This document shows, one piece after another, positions 49,594-58,832 of a DNA stretch of 64,000 nucleotides (position 1 is its first letter; every line of letters begins with the position of its first letter). Made by a program: the position numbers and the translations under genes. The notes under the pieces are model-generated. The model was given only the letters and a program-made list of their open reading frames with translations. It did no database searches and had not been told where the DNA came from. The stretch comes from CALOBA01 sp942491465 (GTDB lineage Bacteria; Pseudomonadota; Gammaproteobacteria; Chromatiales; Chromatiaceae): assembly GCA_942491465.1 (NCBI GenBank), contig CALOBA010000081.1:111608-175607 (forward strand), given 5' to 3'.

Positions 49594-51435
49594 GTGAACG
49601 ATCGCGACGACGAATCGACCCCGCACCGGACTGATCCGCAGCCCCCCGTGCCATCGGCAGAGGCGATGTCCGACGACCCTTCTCCATTGACACACTGCAC
49701 CCGCTCCGACACCTGTCTGGCGCAGCTGCGCGCAGTGCTCGATCAGAGCCGAGCCATCGGACTGGCGATCATCGATGCCGACGGCCGGGCCGAATACCTC
49801 AACCCCGGCATGCGTCTGCTGATCGGTGCCCCCCCGCCGGGGCGCATCGGCGAGCGCTTCGCCCATCCGGACTTCGCCAGCATCTGGGCCACCACCGCGG
49901 CGGCTGATCCGTTCGTCGGCCGGGTCACCATGGGCGACGGGCTGCGGGTCAACCGCGGGGTGTTCGCCTGGGCCTGGCGCCGGGAGGATCGGCTGCTGAT
50001 CGTCGCCGAGCTCGACGTGGGGGAGCTGGAGCATGTCACCAACGAGCTGTTGCAGGCCAACCGCGAGGTCAACCGGCTGCAGCGCGAGCTGTTGAAGCAC
50101 AACCGGCTGATGGAGCACCTCGCCTTCTACGATGAGCTGACCGGCCTGCCGAACCGTCGCCTGCTGGCCGACCGCGTCGACAGCGGCATGCGCACCGTCG
50201 CCCGCCACGGGATGACGCTGGCGGTCTGCTATTTCGACCTCGACGGCTTCAAGCCCATCAACGACCGCTTCGGCCACGACGTCGGCGACCGTTTCCTCGC
50301 CGAGTTGGCGAAGCGGCTGCGCACCAGCCTGCGCGCCGACGAGACCTTGGCTCGGGTCGGCGGCGACGAGTTCGTCGTCGTCTATCTGTTGCGCGAGCGC
50401 GACCAGCTCGTGGTTGCCCTGGAGCGGCTGCTGCGCAATATCGCCGAACCCGTCGCGCTGGACGGCGAGCTGCTGCGGGTCACCGCGAGCGTCGGCGCCA
50501 CCCTTTACCCCGACGACGACGCGCAGCCGGACGTGCTGCTGCGGCATGCCGATCAGGCCATGTACGAGGCCAAGGAAGACGGTCGCAACCGATTCCATGT
50601 CTTCGATCCGTACCTGGACCGCCGCGCCTCGGACCGCCAGATCATGCGCCGGAACATCCAGCAGGCCATCGACGAGGACGACCTGCGGCTGCTCTATCAG
50701 CCGGTGGTCAACCTGCGTTCCGGCCGCGTCGAATCGGTGGAGACGCTGGTGCGCTGGCAGAACCCGCAGCGCGGACTGCTGTCACCGGTGGACTTCTTCT
50801 CCGCCATCGAGGGCAGCGAGCTGTCGGTGCGCCTGGACATCTGGGTGCTGGAGCACGCCGCCAAGCAATACCGCGGCTGGCTGGGACGCGGCGTGGATGT
50901 TGGCCTGACCGTCAACATGTCGCTGCCGACCCTGCTGGAGCCCGGCTTCGCCGACCGGCTCGACGCCATACTGAGCGCCAAGCCGAAGATCGAGCCGCAG
51001 CGCCTGAACCTGGAGATCCGCGAGACCAGCTCGACGGTGGACAGTGAGCGCCTGGGCCGCGTGCTCGGAGACTTCCGCGCCCTCGGACTCTGCTTCGGCC
51101 TCGATGACTTCGGCACCGGCCGCTCGTCCCTGGGTTGGTTCCGCTCGGTCCCGGCGCAGACGCTGAAGATCGAGCAGGGCTTTGTCACCGATATGCTGTT
51201 CGACCCGGATGCGCTGAGCGTCGTGCAGGGCGTGATCAGCCTGGCCCGCGCCTTCGACCGCCAGGTCATTGCCAAGGGCGTCGAAAGTCTCGAGCATGCG
51301 CGGCAGCTACTGCGCATGGGCTGCGACCGCGGCCAGGGCTACGCCATCGCCAAGCCCATGCGCGCGCACGAGCTGGAGCAGTGGCTGATCGCGTTCAAGC
51401 CCGATCCGCGCTGGATGGCGGCGTCGGAGGACTAG
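49594..51435 (+). CDS. PAS-like/GGDEF/EAL protein (diguanylate cyclase with divergent EAL domain)
   Basis: 613 aa. Residues 40-140 form a PAS-like sensor (AIGLAIIDADGRAEYLNPG), 145-175 a coiled linker, and 176-340 the GGDEF domain with intact GGDEF (256-260), so cyclase activity is expected. Residues 350-605 form an EAL domain whose signature is ETL (383-385). NMS, EIRET and DDFGTG are kept, but LKID reads LKIE and AEGVE reads AKGVE, so phosphodiesterase activity is doubtful. The GTG start has GGGAGGA 7 nt upstream. It follows the cobalamin-binding gene by 16 nt, clearly one operon. Its 3' end overlaps the convergent oxidoreductase gene by 41 nt. Confidence 0.9.
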   Translation: MNDRDDESTPHRTDPQPPVPSAEAMSDDPSPLTHCTRSDTCLAQLRAVLDQSRAIGLAIIDADGRAEYLNPGMRLLIGAPPPGRIGERFAHPDFASIWATTAAADPFVGRVTMGDGLRVNRGVFAWAWRREDRLLIVAELDVGELEHVTNELLQANREVNRLQRELLKHNRLMEHLAFYDELTGLPNRRLLADRVDSGMRTVARHGMTLAVCYFDLDGFKPINDRFGHDVGDRFLAELAKRLRTSLRADETLARVGGDEFVVVYLLRERDQLVVALERLLRNIAEPVALDGELLRVTASVGATLYPDDDAQPDVLLRHADQAMYEAKEDGRNRFHVFDPYLDRRASDRQIMRRNIQQAIDEDDLRLLYQPVVNLRSGRVESVETLVRWQNPQRGLLSPVDFFSAIEGSELSVRLDIWVLEHAAKQYRGWLGRGVDVGLTVNMSLPTLLEPGFADRLDAILSAKPKIEPQRLNLEIRETSSTVDSERLGRVLGDFRALGLCFGLDDFGTGRSSLGWFRSVPAQTLKIEQGFVTDMLFDPDALSVVQGVISLARAFDRQVIAKGVESLEHARQLLRMGCDRGQGYAIAKPMRAHELEQWLIAFKPDPRWMAASED

Positions 51436-52846
51436 CGGCGTCCAACGGCGCCAGCTCCGTCAAGCCACCGCTGTTCTTGGCGTCGACCTTGCGGTAGAGG
51501 TCGTAGAGCGCCGCCTGCAGCGCCTCCTCGATCACCGGGTGATAGAACGGCATGCGCAGCAGGTCGCCGACGCTCAGCCCCTGAGCGATACACCAGCACA
51601 GCAGGTGGGCCAGATTCTCGCCCTTGGGTCCGATCATCTCGGAGCCCAGCAGACGGCCGCTGCGCCGATCGGCGTAGACGCGCAGCACACCCCGGTTCTT
51701 ACCCATGATCAGCGCCTGGCCCACCGGGGCGAAACGGATCTCGCCCACCGCGGTGCGGTCCGGGTCCAGCGCGTTCCAGCGCGTGCCCACGGCACAGATG
51801 TTCGGATCGCAGAAATTGATGAATAGGGGCACCTTGCGGCGGAAGGCCTGGATTTGCCCGCGGGCGGCGTTGAAGCCCGCGATCTTGCCCTCGTCACCGG
51901 CCTCGTGGAGGATCGGCCGGTCACCGGTGGCATCGCCGGCGATGAATACCGGCAGATCCCCCACCTGCATCGTATTCGGATTGTGGGCGGGGACGCCGCG
52001 GGCATCCGTCTCCACGCCGAGCACCGAGAGATCCAACCGATCCAGGTTCGGCACCCGACCGATGCTGCAGAGCACGCGATCGACGACCACGCTGTGTTCG
52101 CCGGCGCTGACGCGGATGCGCCCATCCTCCTCGGTAAGCTCGGCGGCCTGGCCGAGGTGCAGCGGGAATTCCTTGGCCATCAGGTCGATGGCGCACTTGG
52201 CGACCTCCGGGTCTTGGCTGCCGGCAATGGTCTGGAGCTGATCAAAGCCGGTGACCTCGACCCCGAGCCGATGCAGACTCTGCCCCAGCTCCAAGCCGAT
52301 GGTGCCGAGACCGATCACGGCCAGCGACGCGGGCAGATCCTCCAGCTCGAACAGCGTGTCGGTGGTGAGCACCCGATCACCGAAGGCCCGCCAGGCCTCC
52401 GGCACCAACGGCCGCGACCCGGTAGCGATGACGACGGCGCCGGCGCGAATGCGCTCCCCCGCCACCTCCAGCAGGGTCGGCTCGATGAATCGGGCGTAGT
52501 CCTGAAGGAACAGCTCCGGCGGCATGTCGTCGGTGCTGCTGCCCAGCACCCGATCGACAAAGGTGTCGCGGATATCCTGCACATGCTCCATCGCCTCGGC
52601 CACATCCAGCGTCAAGGCCTCATGGCCGTCGACACCGTAGCGCCCGAGGTGGGTGCGGCGGTGATAATCCTCGGCCACCTGGATCATGGCCTTCGACGGC
52701 ATGCAACCGACCCTGGCACAGGTCGTCCCGGGCTCTCCGCCGTTGATCAAGACGAAGCTCCGGCCGGCCTTACGGACCTGGCTCATGGCATTCAGACCGG
52801 CCGTGCCGGACCCGATGATGGCGACGTCGACGCTGCGCGCTTGCAT
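51395..52846 (-). CDS. Dihydrolipoamide dehydrogenase-like FAD/NAD disulfide oxidoreductase
   Basis: 483 aa. It has FAD motif DVAIIGSGTAGLNAM, the redox cysteine pair GTTCARVGCMPSK, NAD motif LAVIGLGTIGLELGQSL, FAD closure PVFIAGDATGDRPILHEAGDEG, and a C-terminal HPVIEEALQAAL with the His-Glu dyad. It belongs to the Lpd/mercuric reductase family but lacks an N-terminal lipoyl or heavy-metal domain and is not near 2-oxo acid dehydrogenase genes, so the electron acceptor is unknown. The last about 40 residues are an extension rich in Ala, Ser and Pro. Confidence 0.85.
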   Translation of the reverse strand: MQARSVDVAIIGSGTAGLNAMSQVRKAGRSFVLINGGEPGTTCARVGCMPSKAMIQVAEDYHRRTHLGRYGVDGHEALTLDVAEAMEHVQDIRDTFVDRVLGSSTDDMPPELFLQDYARFIEPTLLEVAGERIRAGAVVIATGSRPLVPEAWRAFGDRVLTTDTLFELEDLPASLAVIGLGTIGLELGQSLHRLGVEVTGFDQLQTIAGSQDPEVAKCAIDLMAKEFPLHLGQAAELTEEDGRIRVSAGEHSVVVDRVLCSIGRVPNLDRLDLSVLGVETDARGVPAHNPNTMQVGDLPVFIAGDATGDRPILHEAGDEGKIAGFNAARGQIQAFRRKVPLFINFCDPNICAVGTRWNALDPDRTAVGEIRFAPVGQALIMGKNRGVLRVYADRRSGRLLGSEMIGPKGENLAHLLCWCIAQGLSVGDLLRMPFYHPVIEEALQAALYDLYRKVDAKNSGGLTELAPLDAASPPTPPSSADRA

Positions 52847-53163
52847 CTGCTCTCCTCTTTAAGGTTGTCTGCGATGGATAGACCGGTGCTTGGGGGACGC
52901 TGACCCCCGAGGCCCGATGACGACCGGCCGGGGCCGATCGTCCCATGGTCGTTTACAGCCGCGGCATGATCCGCTATTTTGACCGGCTTTGCTCGCCCAA
53001 GGCGTTGTCCGTTGCCGGGCAATGCGGCTTGCCTGGGACCACCGCCGGCATGCCCACCCCTATGGGCGTTCTCGAAACCCTGCGTCCTCCGGCTCCTCGC
53101 ATGGCTGCGCCTGCAGGCCAGCGCGGACCCCGGGGCGCAAGCGCACCGCAGAGGTAGCCCGCG
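52847..53163. other. Intergenic region upstream of aroA
   Basis: About 317 bp. The usual upstream neighbours of aroA in this group (hisC, tyrA) are not recognisable. No RNA gene or clear promoter is seen. The part after about 53040 has coding-like composition but no long conserved frame, so a damaged gene end cannot be excluded. Confidence 0.4.
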
Positions 53164-54490
53164 TTGGCGTCAGACCAAGAGCTTCGTTTTCATTGCAGCC
53201 CCCGGCGGGCAGTTGACCGGTCGGGTGGGCGTGCCCGGGACTAACCGATCTCCCATCGCGCCATCATGCTGGGGGCCATCGCCGACGGAGAGACCGAGAT
53301 CACCGGCTTCCACTTGGGCGCCGACAGCCTGGCCACACTGGCCGCCTTCCGCGCCATGGGCGTCGACATCGAAGGCCTCGAGCAGGGTCGCGTCACGATC
53401 AAAGGCGTCGGACTCGACGGTCTCCAGCCTCCCGCGAGCCCCCTCGACATGGGCAACTCCGGCACCGCCATGCGCCTGATGACCGGGCTGCTGGCCGGCC
53501 AGACCTTCGCATCGACCCTGACCGGCGACGCCTCGCTGTCGCGCCGACCCATGCGCCGAATCACCGATCCGCTGACGCGGATGGGTGCCCGCATCGGCGC
53601 CACCGAGGCCGGCACGGCACCGCTGGAGGATCACGCCGGTCGCAGGACTGACCGGCCTCGATTATGTGCTGCCGGTCCCCAGCGCTCAGGTCAAATCCAG
53701 CCTGCTGCTCGCCGGGCTCTACAGCCGGGCGCCGACCTGCATCATCGAGCCGGCCCCGACCCGCGACCACACCGAGCGCATGCTGCGCGCATTCGCCCGA
53801 CCGCCCGAGGTCGACGGACCACGCATCTGTCTCCCCCCGGGCGGGCGACTGACTGCGGCGCCGATCAGCGTCCCCGCCGACATCTCCTCGGCGGCCTTCT
53901 TCCTGGCCTGTGCGAGCATCGCCCTGGATCGGACCTGACCCTAACCAATGTCGGCATCAACCCCACGCGGTTCGGCATCATCACGCTGCTGCGGTCCATG
54001 GGCGCGGATATCGGCATCGAGAACGAACGTCTGCTCGGCGGAGAGCCGGTCGCCGATCTGCGCGTGCGCGCGACGCAGCTGCGCGGGATTCGCATCCCCG
54101 AGGATCAGGTGCCCCTGGCCATCGACGAGTTCCCCGCCCTGTTCATCGCCGCCGCCTGCGCCGAAGGCGAAACCGTGCTCACCGGCGCCGCCGAACTCCG
54201 GGTCAAGGAGAGCGACCGCATCGCGGTCATGGCCAACGGGCTGACGGCGCTGGGCATCGACGCCGTACCGACAGCCGACGGCATGCGCATCCGCGGCGGG
54301 ACACCGAGGGCGGCACCATCGACAGGCAAGCCGGCGACCACCGCATCGCGATGGCGTTCGCCCAGGCCGCGCTGCGCAGCTCCGGGCCAATCGAGATCCG
54401 CGACTGGCAGCAATGTCCACACCCTCCTTCCCGGCTTCGTGCACGCTGGCGGCGAGCGCCGGCCTCGACATCGTGGTGCGCTACGGATGA
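53164..54490 (+). CDS. aroA: 3-phosphoshikimate 1-carboxyvinyltransferase (EPSP synthase), many frameshifts
   Basis: Pieces of one AroA of about 440 aa follow in order in changing frames: SDQELRFH, PGGQLTGRVGVPG, MLGAIADGETEITGFHLGADSL, LDMGNSGTAMRLMTGLLAGQ, GLTGLDYVLPVPSAQVKSSL, NVGINPTRFGIITLLRSMGADI, RVKESDRIAVMANGL and AGDHRIAMAFAQAAL. Frame changes fall near 53198, 53240, 53624, 53930, 54298, 54405 and 54430-54470, several in G or C runs. The catalytic DKS...HR motif near 53240 reads as Asp-stop-Pro even after correction. The gene ends at TGA 54488-54490, overlapping the cmk ATG as in intact operons. Either the sequence is poor here or the gene is dead. Confidence 0.8.
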
Positions 54491-55270
54491 GCAGCGACGA
54501 GATCATCGGCAACAGCCGCCGATGGAAGATTCCCGTGCTCACCATCGACGGCCCATCGGGCACCGGCAAGGGCATCGATCGCCGCCGCGCTGGCTGAGCG
54601 TCTGGGGTTTCATCTCTGCGACAGCGGCGCACTCTATCGCACGCTCGCGCTGGCCGCCCTGCGCGCCGACGTCGATCCCGACGACGGACCGGCCCTCGGC
54701 GAGTTGGCGGGGCAACTGCGGATCGGCTTCGTTGCCGGTCGCATGCTGCTCGACGGCGATGAGGTAGAGCAGCATATCCGTACCGAGGCCGTCGGCCGCG
54801 CCAACTCGGGCGTCGCCACCCACCCGCAGGTGCGCGCCGCCCTGCTCGGCTGGCAACGCGCCGCTGCCGTGCCCCCCGGACCGGTCGCCGACGGCCGCGA
54901 CATGGGCTCGCGGGTCTTTCCCCAGGCGCAGGTCAAGATCTATCTCGATGCAAGTCCCGAAGAACGCGCGCGGCGCCGATATAAACAGCCGAAGGAGGGC
55001 GGAGCGGATGCTAACCTGCTGGGCCTTGCGGTTGAGCTGCGCGAGCGCGATGCGCGCGATCGTGGCCGAACGCAGGACCCCTTGGTCGTGCCCGACGGCG
55101 CTCATTCGTACGACACCACCGAGCTGTCCATCGCCGGTGTGGTCGATAGGGTGATGGCAATCGTCGACGCCTCCGCGCCGGCACTAATCCTCACCGGCGC
55201 ACGATCGAGCCGGGCCTCCAACCCTGGATCCGATTCTGCGCATGCCTCAGCGGGGGCTGCCGTTTGCTAG
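54487..55270 (+). CDS. cmk: Cytidylate kinase, frameshifted
   Basis: About 260 codons. The P-loop LTIDGPSGTGKG is at the start; one base change near 54573 leads on to AAALAERLGFHLCDSGALYRTLALAAL. The rest, GRDMGSRVFPQAQVKIYLDASPEERARRRY, ERDARDRGR and YDTTELSIAGVVDRV, is in frame to 55270. The enzyme phosphorylates CMP and dCMP. It follows aroA with an ATGA overlap and precedes rpsA, the standard gammaproteobacterial order. The C-terminus beyond VMAIVDAS is longer than usual by about 25 residues. Confidence 0.82.
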
Positions 55271-55418
55271 GTTGGCTGGTATTTAGGTTGCTGTTAATGC
55301 TGCCTTGTCCGCCGACGTAATCCAGTTTTGTTGCCTCGCGGCTTGGTACGGTGCGGATGCCCACGGGGGCGCGGGCTCGAACGTTACCATGGCGGCCCTG
55401 CTGGTCGTCGCTACTGGT

Positions 55419-55447
55419 GGCCGGCGAACAGTGGTCGGCCGTTTTTT
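55419..55447 (+). terminator. Candidate rho-independent terminator between cmk and rpsA
   Basis: GGCCG (55419-55423) pairs with CGGCC (55436-55440) around a 12-nt loop, followed by G and six T residues (55442-55447). The stem is short, so it may act as an attenuator in the rpsA leader or as the cmk terminator. Confidence 0.5.
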
Positions 55448-55654
55448 GTCCACAACAACCCCCGTTTTCAAGCGAGACCTCTTTCGCGAGACCCTGACCG
55501 CAGGATCGACTGCCGGAAACGCCGATGCCGCAGCACCGGCAGCCAGCCGCAGCGGCCGGTATTTCAGCCACGAGGGTCAAGTCGGTACACCCTGCAGATG
55601 CGCTGGGGTCGTGTGACGAGACAGGCCATGCGGGAAACGAAGAAATTCAAACCC

Positions 55655-57383
55655 ATGACCGAAAGCTTCGCCGAATTATTTGAAGAGAGCATTGCCAACG
55701 CGCACTGACCCCGGTGCTATCGTAATCGGCACCGTTATTGATATCACCCCGGACTCGGTAGCTGGCCACCGCCGGGCTCAAATCGAAGGCGGATAACGGA
55801 AACCAGTTTTGAACGTCCTTTGGTGAAATGGAAGTCGCCATTGGTGATCAGGCTTGAGGTTGAAATTGATACCGTCGAAGACGGTTTCGGCGCCACCCGC
55901 CTGTCGCGCGAGAAGGCGAAAGCGCAATCAAGCCTGGCAGATGCTGGAAAAGGCCTTCGAGGCCGAAGACGTGATCACTGGCCGCATCAACGGCAAGGTC
56001 AAGGGCGGCCTCATCGTCAACGATCGGCGTCGAAGCCTTCCTGCCGGGCTCGCACATCGACATCCAGCCCCCGAAGAACCTCGACCAATACGTCGGCCAG
56101 ACCTACGATTTCAAGGTCGTCAAGATCAACCACGACCGGAAGAACATCGTTCTCTCCCGCCGCGAGGTCATCGAGGAAGCAGCGCGTCAACAAGCGCCAG
56201 CAGTTCCTCGACACGATCGGCCCGGCCAGATCCGCAAGGGCGTGGTCAAGAACATCACCGACTTCGGTGCGTTCGTCGATCTCGGCGGCATGGACGGCCT
56301 GCTGCACATCACCGACATGAGCTGGGGCCGCATCAACCACCCTTCGGAGATGCTCATGATCGGCCAGTCGGTCGAAGTCATGATCCTCGACGTCGACCAG
56401 GAGCGCGAGCGCGTTTCGCTCGGCCTCAAGCAGACCACGAACAACCCGTGGGACGACATCGAGCGCAAGTTCCCGGTCGGTCGCCAAGATCCACGGCAAG
56501 GTCGTCAACCTCGTTCCCTACGGTGCGTTCGTCGAACTCGAGCACGGTGTCGAAGGCCTCGTGCACGTCTCCGAACTGTCCTGGACCAAGCGCATCACCA
56601 AGCCCTGCGACGTGCTCAAGGTCGGCCAGGAAATCGAAGCGGTCGTTCTCGGCATCCAGAACGAAGAGCAGAAGATCTCCCTCGGTGTCCGCCAGCTCGA
56701 GCCGAACCCGTGGGACGATGGTGCGCCACAACTACCCGATGGGCGCCCGCGTCCAGGGCAAGGTCCGCAACCTCACCACTACGGCGCCTTCGTCGAACTC
56801 GAAGAAGGCATCGACGGCATGGTGCACGTTTCCGACATGTCCTGGACCCGCAAGATCAACCACCCGTCCGAAGTCCTCAAGAAGGGCGACGAAGTCGACG
56901 CCATCGTGCTCGACATCGACAAGGCGCACCAGCGCATCTGCCTCGGCATGAAGCAGCTCGCGGACGATCCGTGGAGCGACATCGACGCTGCTTCAAGGTC
57001 GGCGACCTCGTCAAGGGCACGGTGGCCAAGATCGCCTCCTTCGGCGCCTTCGTCGGCTCGAAGGACGACATCGACGGCCTCGTCCACATCTCGCAAATCA
57101 GCGAGGAGCACGTCGAGAAGATCAAGGACGTGATCAAGGCCGGCACGAGATCGAGGCCCAGGTCATCGGCGTGGACCGCAAGAACCGCACCATCTCGCTG
57201 TCGATCAAGGCCAAGGACTACGCCAGGAGCAGTGCCGCCTCAAGGGCTACTCCCGTGAGGCGCAAGCTGGGACGCCGGCTTGGGGAGACCCTCAAGCAGC
57301 AGATGGAAGAGGCCCAGGTGACTGACGCCAGTCTGCAGGGACGCAGCTTTCCTGCCGACCTGGAAAGCAGCATCACCGTCTGA
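55655..57383 (+). CDS. rpsA: 30S ribosomal protein S1, many frameshifts
   Basis: All six S1 repeats can be followed in order: TESFAELFEESIANA; VEDGFGATRLSREKAK; GRINGKVKGG; FLPGSHIDIQPPKNLDQYVG; VKNITDFGAFVDLGGMDGLL; PYGAFVELEHGVEGLVHVSE; GAFVELEEGIDGMVHVSDMS; FGAFVGSKDDIDGLVHISQIS; DRKNRTISLSIKAKDYA. The frame changes at least nine times in 1.7 kb (near 55704, 55790, 55915, 56025, 56175, 56220, 56483, 56718, 56780, 56990 and 57150). S1 is essential in gammaproteobacteria, so these are most likely consensus errors, or this is a non-functional extra copy. S1 binds mRNA on the 30S subunit. Confidence 0.82.
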
Positions 57384-57439
57384 CCGGCCTGCTGGGCCGG
57401 TCTGGAAGAATTTCCGCCCTGCAGGCACATGAATGGATG

Positions 57440-57790
57440 ATGAAATCCGAGCTCATCGAGATTCTGGCCGCCGCCGAGCAGAGCCATCTCGCCTACAAAG
57501 ACGTCGAGCTCGCCGTCCGCTACATCCTAGAGCAGATGAGCACCGCGCTCGCCGACATCGGCGAGCGGATCGAGATCCGCGCGGCTTCTGGCAGCTTTCG
57601 CTGCACGTCGTCCGCGCCATGAATGGGCGCAAACCCGAAGACCGGTGAAGCAGTTGCCCTATCGGGCAAATACGTACCGCACTTCAAGCCCGGCAAGGAC
57701 CTGCGTGATCGCGTCAACGAGGCCTATCAGGTCCAGCTCGCGTCGGAGCTGGACGAGGAGCCGCTGCGGGCCGCCGCCGTCGGCGGCTGA
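57440..57790 (+). CDS. ihfB: Integration host factor beta subunit, frameshifted
   Basis: Reads KSELIEILAA...SHLAYKDVELAVRYILEQMSTALADIGERIEIR, then GSFSLHVVRAMNGRKP and GEAVALSGKYVPHFKPGKDL in successive frames. These are the HU/IHF fold parts, including the DNA-bending arm. At least three indels lie between about 57475 and 57660. The position directly after rpsA is the classic location of ihfB (himD). The C-terminus extends to ASELDEEPLRAAAVGG, slightly longer than in E. coli. Confidence 0.82.
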
Positions 57791-57804
57791 GCCCGACTCC
57801 GCGC

Positions 57805-58518
57805 TCAATACATGTGCTGGCCACCGTTCACCGAGACGGTGGCCCCAGTAATGAAGTCCGCGGCATCGTCGACCAAAAACAGCACCGTCCTAGCGATGTC
57901 CTCGGGCTTGCCGAGCCGGCCCACCGGGATGCGTCGAACGATCTTCTCCAGCACCTGAGGCGGCACCGCCCTGACCATATCCGTATCCACGTAGCCGGGG
58001 GCCACCGCGTTGACCGTGATGCCCGTGGCCGCGCCCTCCTGCGCCAGCGCCTTGGTGAAGCCATGGATGCCGGATTTTGCCGCCGCGTAGTTGACCTGAC
58101 CGTATTGTCCGGCTCGTCCGTTGATGGAGCCGATGTTGACGATCTCCGGCCAGCGCGCGCTCGCGCATGCCTTCGATGACTGCACGACTGCAGTTGAAGC
58201 AGAGCCAGGTTGGTATCGATGACCGCCTGCCATTTTGCTGGGTCCATCTTGTGCATGGTGCCGTCGCGAGTGATCCCCGCGTTGTTCACCAGCACCTCCA
58301 CCGGCTCCAGCGCCTGCTCGATCTCCACCAGCCCACGGCCGCGAAGTCCCCCACATCGAATCGAAACGCGGGAATTCGGTGCGCTCGGTGAACAGCTTCG
58401 CCGCGTCGACGTTGCCGCCGTAATTCGCCGCCACGCTATAGCCCGCGTCTCTTAGGGCCAGGCAGATTGCCTCGCCGATGCCGCGGGTGCCGCCGGTGAC
58501 CAGTGCGACTCTTGCCAT
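57805..58518 (-). CDS. phaB: Acetoacetyl-CoA reductase (SDR family), with compensating frameshifts
   Basis: The N-terminus ARVALVTGGTRGIGEAICLAL (NADPH site) and the C-terminal half, with IVNIGSINGRAGQYGQVNYAAAKSG (catalytic Ser, Tyr and Lys) to TGATVSVNGGQHMY, are in one frame. The middle (about 58150-58390) must be read in other frames to give VEVLVNNAGITRDGTMHKMDPAKW. An open frame of normal length therefore hides two or more indels. PhaB makes (R)-3-hydroxybutyryl-CoA for polyhydroxybutyrate. No phaA or phaC is in the window. Confidence 0.85.
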   Translation of the reverse strand: MARVALVTGGTRGIGEAICLALRDAGYSVAANYGGNVDAAKLFTERTEFPRFDSMWGTSRPWAGGDRAGAGAGGGAGEQRGDHSRRHHAQDGPSKMAGGHRYQPGSASTAVVQSSKACASARWPEIVNIGSINGRAGQYGQVNYAAAKSGIHGFTKALAQEGAATGITVNAVAPGYVDTDMVRAVPPQVLEKIVRRIPVGRLGKPEDIARTVLFLVDDAADFITGATVSVNGGQHMY

Positions 58519-58832
58519 AAACATGCCTCGCTCGGTGATTTGTTATTGACCATCGGACGTGCCCGCGCCGGCACGCCCCACGGAGAAGACCGAATGGGCA
58601 CCACCTTCGCAAGGCGATCCATCAACGGCATAGCCGTCGCTTTCTGCGCGAACACCGGATACGCGCAGCCCGGCGTTTTCGGTAGAATGCTCAGGACCTG
58701 CACCTCCTGCGTGCGCCGGCGCAGGCCACGACAACGACAACGACATGGCTCAAACAGGCAATGCCCGGCCGGCCAAGGCACCGATCCGGCCCAGGGCACC
58801 TGACCCCACGGGATCACCCCGAAGGAGGACCC
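58519..58832. other. Divergent intergenic region, no gene recognised
   Basis: 314 bp between phaB (minus) and the membrane protein gene (plus). It should hold both promoters. Open frames here on either strand lack conserved features. GAAGGAGGACCC at its right end is the ribosome binding site of the next gene. Confidence 0.4.
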
